Shown: positions 48,169 to 57,100 of the stretch, piece after piece
Position numbering within the stretch: the first letter of the stretch is position 1
How the letters are laid out: the number at the start of each line of letters is the position of its first letter
NCBI GenBank assembly: GCA_034401795.1
Contig: CM067363.1
Span: 29,282,289-29,346,288 of the forward strand
Direction: 5' to 3'
DNA length: 64,000 nt
Source of the DNA: Chaetoderma sp. LZ-2023a
Lineage: Eukaryota; Mollusca; Caudofoveata; Chaetodermatida; Chaetodermatidae
Program-made: the position numbers and the translations under genes
The notes under the pieces: model-generated
Told to the model about the DNA's origin: nothing
Databases searched by the model: none
The model's input: the letters and a program-made list of their open reading frames with translations, nothing else

Positions 48169-51100
48169 AGGTAGCGAACATGGTATATAATTCGATAATC
48201 GCATCAGTCATTCTAGTGGTAGATTTTCAAATATGTCTCTTTCTATGCCTGCAAATGGGCACTTACTAACGTAGACTTTAATTTTTTTTAGAAATCTTGA
48301 CAATTAAAGGGTTAGTTGTGGATTTTTTTTGCATAACTCACTAAAATGCTGAAGGTTAAATTTGGTCCAAAAAATCCAAGTATTTGTTACTGAATGTCCT
48401 TTTGCAGGCTTAGACAAAACTTTTTTTTTTAAATGTACCATATAAAACCAATCCAGCGTTTCCAGTGGAAAATTAAGTGTTCTCTTGTCCTACAAATGGC
48501 TATTTCTTAAGAGTAGGCTTGTGCGATTATTGATTTTGAGTTATCATGATCGATTATTTAAGAAAGAATAATCATGATTACTCGATTAATCAGCCTACTA
48601 AAGCATATCAATGACTAAAGCTGCAATTGTGTTTAGAAATGTCCACTTGCAGGTCAAGAGAAAACTATTTTTGAAAACGTATCACCGGAATTCTTGGCTC
48701 GTCGAGCCAGTCACTCCAGTGACATATTCTTATAAACATTCTTCTCTTGGCCTCAAAATGGACATACAGTACATGTACATTCGCTGAGGAAAATGTTTAT
48801 CACACGAAGCAGTAATTAAAAGGTAGATTTTGAAATAGTTATGCCTTAGAAATTATTCACGATTATTCGATTATTTAATTATTAATCATATACTCTGATC
48901 ACAAAATGCCCTACTCGGAGCCAGCAAATACACAGCCAGGAGAGGACGTCATTGCATAAGTCCGCTAAGCGTGCTACGAGGTGACCTCAAGAAAGCAGGA
49001 TTAGGTACACTCAAGTCAAGAATGGACCTGAGGAAGCTAAGGATTTCGGCTGAGGACAAGACACAGTGGGCAAAAGCGAAGGACTGATTGCAGCTGTAGG
49101 ATGTTTCTACTACTACAGCTGCAGAATACAGTAATCATACATAATCATATAAATTCATGATTTAAAAAATAATCGCAATTTTCGATTTAATCACGTAATT
49201 GCGCAAGCCTACTTAACCCTTTAACACTCATCAGCTAAAGACGGCTTCTGCAGCGGTTTTGTGAAATGTCCATTTGCAGAACAAGAGAAGATATTTTTTT
49301 TAATTTACCACTGGAATGACTGGCTCGATAACCGAGCCAGTCATTCCAGTGGTAAATTAAAAAAAATAATCTTCTCTTGGTCTGCAAATGGACATTTTCT
49401 ATGAAAAAATTTTAACTAAAAGAAAAATTAATTCGAGGGTTAAACGGTTAAGAGACTGAAAACATTATTTGTGGCTGTCTTAGCTATTAACCCTTTAACA
49501 CTCAAGCTGGCCTAAAATAGCTTTAGCAATGACTATTCATAGTTTCACACATCCGGGCATTTTGTGATCGGCCGCCATTAAAGTTGGGGCAACTTTACTA
49601 CATGCTAAAGAACACTGCCGATAGTAACGCATTGTTTACATTTTCCATGACGCTCAAATCATAAAATCCTGTATCTGAAAACCTGTAAAAAAAAACCTCC
49701 ACCTGGTATCAGAAAACATAATCACACATTAACGTTTAGCGGCCCATTGCTCGTAATGTTAAATTAGCCCCTCCAAAAATGGCGTCGCTCCCAGGGTATT
49801 ATGGGAAAATTGATTGTGATGACGTCATCGCGATTCTATGAATTTTTTTGGAAAAAAAAAAAACCCCAGTCATTCCAATAGCAAATTTTCAAAAATAATC
49901 TCTTGGTCTGCAAATGGATGTTATCCATGAGAAAATTTAAATCTTCTTGAACAAATTTGAGGGTTAAAGATTTAAATTAAAATACATTTTACTGCACCTT
50001 GTCCGTTTTGGCCAACAAGTTCACAATACCCTGATGGTCCGATCTCCATGCCGCGAAGGCAATCGCACCTGCCATTGCGCGTGCGATCCGTGTAACCTCT
50101 AGTCTTACAGATTTCCATCCGATGGCATGTACCAAGTAAATGTAATTCACAGCCCTTCCCGTACGTCCCTGAAAAATATCGTGAGAATTTACCAATTCTA
50201 GCTATATTTTACACTTTGGCAGAGGTAAGATTGTACATGGAAGCACGTTTCAGCAACCTAAGGGGTGAGAGAGTGGGATAAGGAATTTTTCTGCTCCTGA
50301 GATGTTACCTTTAAGATTCCAAACACTTGTTCAACAGAATATATGTTCTGTCACAAAAAAGAGAGAAAAGCAGTGACATTTGACGTTTCCATTTTTGGCT
50401 ATGCCCCTCCCATCTCTAGATAGCTCCACCCACCTCGCTCGTGTTGGGATCGATCGATCTCTGAACTCCCTGACTATCAACTTCCAGAAATCTATACAGG
50501 TAAACTATTGAATATTTTGGAACTAATTTGACTGGGTGCTGTTGCTGCCTATGGCAGCAACAGAGTACAGGTAAATTATTTTCAAAATATTCAACAGCAT
50601 GTTTATTAAACAGTAGAGACATACAATTCGTACAACGTGTCAGACTATTAAGAGTTAAACACGGGCCAGATAGAATCATTTATGACGTAATGATTATGAT
50701 GTCATCTTACACACTGCTTAGCTGATTATGACGTCAGATGACAGACAGATACTGGAAAGGTCAATTGAGAATTCAAGCCTACAGGAATTAGGTCGCACCT
50801 TGAATGGAGGGATCTCATCTGTCACTCAAGTATGTGACATCAAAATCAATTACGGCACATGCTAGCCGACATCACAATAGAACGATATAACAGTCATGAA
50901 AATACGAATAATATGTCTTTGATGAATTTACAAGTTAATAAACATTCTGTTGGATATGTTGAAACAGCCCCCGGTCAAATTAGTTTCAAAATATTCAATG
51001 ATTTCAACATGTACACAAAGTTGCCGGAGCTTCACTGGAAATGAACAGGGCATAGCTAGAAATTACCTACTCTATTATGTCTATAACCTAGAGAACCATT

Positions 51101-54100
51101 AACTCATTCAAGTGGATGTTAAAACTGGCCTCTGCAGTGGTCTTGAGGACCCTCCATTTACAGGCCAAGAGAAACCTATTTTTGAAAATTGAACACAGGA
51201 ATGGCTGGCGCGTATACCGAGCCAGTCGTTTCAGTGGTAAATTTTTAAAAATGGTCTTCTCTTCGCCTGTAAATGGACATTCACTTAAATAAAAAGTTAA
51301 ATTTTCTTAATAAATCTTAACCATTAACGTCTACCACTCTGATGTTAGAATTGTTAATTTCCAAATTAAATTATTGCAACAAATTTGGTAGATGAGACAG
51401 CAACTATCGTCCACCAAAAATGTTAAAAAATATATACCAGTTTCTTTGCTATTGACAGAATAAAAGATAGAATACTGACATCAGACTAGTATGGGTTAAA
51501 GAGATCACAATTAGTCACAGAACCATTAAGGTACAGTTACATACTGGAAACAATCAGATACGCGTGTTTGTTCAGTTTCTTAATCATCTCTGATTTCGAT
51601 AATCCCTTGGTCGGAGTCGTTCTGCCTTTTCCATTCGCTACAACAGATGACAACACGGATGACAAACTAGATGGCAAAATGGTAGTAGAGTCCTTGTTAT
51701 TGGCAGATCCCGGGTGGATGGGCAAGGAAACTAACACACCATTTTTCTCAGTCGCGATACACTGGGCCGGTTTTACGGCTTCATTTACGATATGTGTTTT
51801 GTCGAGACACGGTGATACAGGTATTTTATGTTCGTCTATTAGCTGTTTCTGTACCACCTCAGGCCAGGTGTATCTGTTGAACATGGCTACGAACAAACGA
51901 ACTTTCATCGTGAGCTGAAAAACACAAAACAAATTCCTAAAAAATTCACAGAATACATGTACAGTAATAACATAACATGTTTCCAAAACAAAATAAAACG
52001 TTCTGAACAAAATTGATCGTTCCCGTTTTAGCTATGCCCCGCCCATCTCTAGCTAAACTCCACCCACACCACGCTCATGTTGGGATCGATTGGCCTCCGA
52101 ACTTCCTCACTATCAATTTCCAGAAAACTATTCAGGTAAGCTGTTGAATATTTTGAAACTAATTCGACTGGGTGCTGTTGCTGCCTATGGCAGCAACAGC
52201 GCCCAGTCAAATTAGTTTCAAAATATTCAACAGCATGTTTATTAAATAGGAAAGGCATACAATTCGTTTGTGTCGAACTATTAAGCGTTAAAGACAGACT
52301 ATATCGAATCATTGACGTCATAATTATGACGCCCACCTACACATCACTTAGTTGATTATTACATCATATGATGGATGGATAAACCTGGAAAGGTGCATTG
52401 GATTGCCTAAGGCAGCAATGTCTTACAATCAATTATGTTTAACACTTTAATGGTCAATTTTGGTCAAGAAGACTTAAATATCTGCCTATCGAATGTCCAT
52501 TAACAGGCGAAGAGAACACAATTTTTGAAAATTTATCGCTGGAATGACTGACTCGGTTATCGAGCCAGTAATTCTAGTGGTAAATTTTCAAAAATGGTAT
52601 TCTCTTGGCCTGTAAATGGACATTCCATGAGACCATAACAGAGGCCAGTTTTGGCCGGCATGACCGGTAAAGAGTTAAAATATTCAAAAGAACATTTCTT
52701 TCATCGTGTTCAAAATTGTACTAGCATGTTTCTGTTTTTGTTTTGTAAACATGTAGTGGCATGCGTGCGTGCGTGCGTGCGTGTGCATGTATCTGCGTGC
52801 GTGCATGCATGCATGCCTGTGTCCATAGATGTATCTCAAAAACTTCTTATCTAATTTGGCTCAAATTTTAACACAACAAAGGAACTTACACTGTAAGAGA
52901 ATTTCCTGACATTGGCATTGATCTGGATAAAATAATCTCGATCCAGATTGGACTAAATTCTGGATATATCGAAAACTACCGCTCACATTTGGCTTAAGTT
53001 TTTACACAAGAAACTGTGCGACTGTACACTAGGATTCCAGAATTGTGCCTGGGTGTGATCCGGCATTTGTCCGCAAAGCTCCAAATAGTCCAGAAAACAT
53101 GAAAAATTCGGCACAATTTTTGCAATGTCACAAAAATTGGAAGGTGGTTTGCAATCTTTGATAATTCATGTTAGTAGCAGGCAATCAAACTAGGCCTGTG
53201 CGATCATTGCTTTTCATGATCACGATCAATTATTTATGAATAATTGTGATTACTCGATTAATTAGGCTGGTTACAAATTACCCAGACATAACAACACAAG
53301 TATATCAATGACGAAAGCTGCAATGGCATTTAGAAAAGTATCTTTGCAGTGCGACAGAAAACTATCTTTTTGAAAATGTATACCTGGAATGGCTTGATTC
53401 TCGAGCCAATCATAGACATACTTTCACCGTGCAAAATCTCAATTTTCGTGACTGTAATTAAAAGTTTGGGGAATTGAAAAATTGTATGCAGTAGAAATTA
53501 TTCACGGTTATTCCATTATAGAAGTTTTAATCATAAAAATTCATGATTTAAAAAATAATCATGATTTTCGATTTACTCACGTAATCGCGCAAGTCTAAAT
53601 CAAATCATGATCAGTATAGCAAGCCATCACACACCTGTCTTTGTCTGAATTATAGTATGGCAATACTTACAGAAAATAGAACATGGTCGGGTATCGGAAC
53701 CAACTCCACCATAAAGAAAACATCCGCCTTCCCTAACGCCTGCGCTGAGTAATTCAAACCTAGTGAAATAATACACACATGCATGTGACATGTAGATAAA
53801 CTTTTTACCCCTTACTACTCCGGTGTTAAAACTTTATAAATTTTTTTATTAAATTAAAAGATGAATTGGTGTTAATTTTTCAACAAATTTGGTGGGAGAT
53901 GATGCTGTTGTAGACAGCAACATCTTCACCCAAAATTGTTGAAAATTGTACACCAGTTTCTTTGATATTGACACAAGAAAAAAATAGAATATTGACATCA
54001 GAGTGGTAAGGGTTAAACATCTATTCAAACTTAAGTTTATACAATTCATGAATCCATTTCCTCAGTAGAGCTGGGCGGTCTGACGGTAGTACCGTGAGGA

Positions 54101-57100
54101 CTGCGGTATACCTTGAACCGATACCGTGACCGTTGACATTTCCAAATACCGTGAACACCGTCCATAATGTTTGAGCAATATTTGAGAAATATATTCATAA
54201 AATCTTACTTGACCAAGGGTAAATAAGTGCTAATAGTGCCAAAAATACAGGCATCCCTAACTATTAGCCGAGTTGAGCTGAAAGGGTCGTTGTAAAAACA
54301 AACATCAAGATGTCAATAACAAAATAATGACAGGCAGAATTGTATGTCAAACGTACTTCTTGAAAGTCTCACAGTAAAATTGCTTTATTTAAAACATCTA
54401 AACTCATTCTCTGGCCGTCCGCCGGTAGTAATTACACTATAATATATTCCCTATTCCCGTTTCTATTATTTGTAATTTATTACTCCAAGCATTTTGTCAC
54501 TGAACAAACACGCTAGAATAACAAAATAACATACAAACTGCGTGGTATTCAAACACAACAGCAATCTCGCAAAGACGTATCTGATTGGTTGTTCATGAAC
54601 TAGACCGTGGGAAAATACATTACTATGCTGAAATTATCAATGAAAATTTACTGAAACGTAGTATTTGCTCGCGCCGTTTTGATCACGTGCTAATTTATTA
54701 ACAACGAGCAGCATTTGTCATTTAATTTTTTTTCTGGCTTGTTTTAAGAAATTTCTTTAAGGATTAAATCCAGTTTAAGTAACGACACCTAAAAATCATA
54801 GTGTTTTAGTTTTTGTAATTAATTTTTCAACTGGCTACACGTCGGAAGTTCGCGGAAATAGTTTTTTACACGCATTGTTCACGTGAAGCATGGCGAGTAA
54901 CGAGTATGCACATCGGGTACTCGGTAATTATCAGAAGCTTTGGAATCGGCTATATTCAAAGTCGTGTTATATGTATGTGTATAGGCCTGTTTTCGTGAGT
55001 AACAGAATATACAACTCCAACAGAAATAAAAGAGTACAACACTCGCCCAGTTTAAATACTCACGGGGTTTTTCTGGACTCTGTTTATCAAAGTGCTCAAC
55101 TGCCAAAATAAAATTTACCGTTTGCTGGTCACACGCATTAATAGCAAGAACAATCCAGATTGCAAATAGTGCACCTCAATGTCTCAAACAGCGGGTTATA
55201 GTTAGCGAGTCGACCACACCCTTTGACCAATATTCCCATGAATGATATTACGTCGATAAAAATAGTGACCTAATAAAATCGTGAAACTAAACAGTCGCAA
55301 TAGCCATGTTTTTCTTCTCTAAATCAGGAAGCCGATTTATTTATTTTGCCTATATTTACCATTGATTGGAGATGGAAGTGAAAAGGAAATGGAAATTTTT
55401 TTTCTAATTTCGTGGCATGCCTCAAGCTCAGATGACGGTATACCGTGGTACTGCGGTATTTTTTCATGGTACCGATACTGTCATGTAAATATCAATACCG
55501 CCCAGCACTATTCCTCAGTCAATCATATGACGTCATAATCAACTAAGTGACATGTAGGATGATGTCATAATCATTACGCCATGAATGAGCCGATTTAGTC
55601 CGTCTTAAACGCTTAACAGTCTGTCAGCTTGTATGAATTGTATGTCTTTGCTATTTAATAAACATGCTGTTGAATATTTTGAAACTAATTTGACTGGCCG
55701 TTGTTGCTACCATAGGCAGCAACAACACCCAGTCAAATTAGTTTCAAAATATCCAACAGCTTACCTAAATAGTTTTCCGGAAATTGATCCCAACACAAGC
55801 GAGGTGTCAGCGGAGCTTAGCTAGAGATGGGTGGGGCATAGCTAAAACTGGAAAGGTCCATTGAATTGACTGATGAGCATGATCTAGACTAAATAATAAC
55901 ACAGTCATTTTGGGAATGGTGTTGGTGTCTTAACACTTTAACCTTCAAATTTGTTCAAGAAAATTTAAATTTTCCCATAGAAAATGGCTATTTGCAGACC
56001 AAAAGAAGACTAATTTTTTTTTTTTTACCACTGGAATGACTACCTCGGTTATCGAGCCAGTCACTCCAGTGGAAAATTGTCAAAAATAACATTCTCTTGG
56101 TCTGCAAATGGACATTTCTCAAGAACACTGCAGAAGCAGTTTTGGCTGATATGAGTGTTAACGGCTTAAGACAGCAACAGTCATGACAACTTTCACAAAC
56201 AACATTTAAAAAATGATAATCATTATTGCTTCAATCGCGCTATCGCTAGTCACTGAATGGTACATGTAAAGTCAGCCAAAACAGGCCTCTGTAGTGGTAT
56301 TGAGGAATGTCTATTTGCAGGCCAAGAGAAAGCTTTTTTTTTTAACTTACTACTGGAATGACTGGATCGGTTATTGACCCAATCATTTTTGGGAGTAAAC
56401 AATTTTCAAAAAGTAGTCTTCTCTTGGGCAGCCTGCAAATGGACATTTTCTGTGCGAAGATTGGAATTTTCATGAACAAATTTGAGGATCAAAGGTTTAA
56501 ATTATAGCTTAATAGCATGAGGTAAAGTTCCATGATGTTGTTCAACCTGTACAGATCATGTAATAATTAATAGTAAACATGTAGAAATTGAAAGACCTTT
56601 ACCTGGAACTTGAATGCTTTCATTATGATGCACGCGATGTACAAAGTCCACATGCTTCTTCGGCACCTGCATGTAAATATCCATGGAAACGGGATCGTCA
56701 CAGTGGTTCAGACGAACACCGGTACATAAGTCCACGTGAAGTGGTTGAAAGTTTGGTAAGAACGTAAGCTGTGAAATTAACATGATACACACATGTATAA
56801 TATTATAATACCCCTTTACTGGCCACGCCGGCCAAACGGCAACTGAGGTGGTCTTGTGGAATGGATATTTGCAGGGCAAGAAGGCTATTTTTGAAACTTT
56901 ACCACTGGAATGACTGGCTCAATAATCGAGCCAGTCATTCCACTGGTAAATTTTCAAAAATAGTCTTCTCTTGCCCCGCAAATAGACATTCAAATAGGAA
57001 ATATTTAAATTTTCTCGACCAAATTTGACCATTAAACGGTTACCATTCAATCTGGAAAAAAATGCCTTCTCCAGTGGTCTTGAGGAATGTCCTTTTACTG

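Noticed and set aside
47951-48211. Poly-Thr or poly-Leu frames upstream of exon 47954
   Set aside because: They come from the AGT/AGC microsatellite in the intron.
49989-50195. Met-started minus frame across the EGF-like exon
   Set aside because: It is in a different frame from the one that joins both neighbouring exons in phase and gives the six-Cys pattern.
54879-55111. Opposing frames of about 75 codons inside the 1,445-bp hAT element
   Set aside because: Neither shows hAT transposase motifs (BED finger or dimerisation region); both are likely chance.
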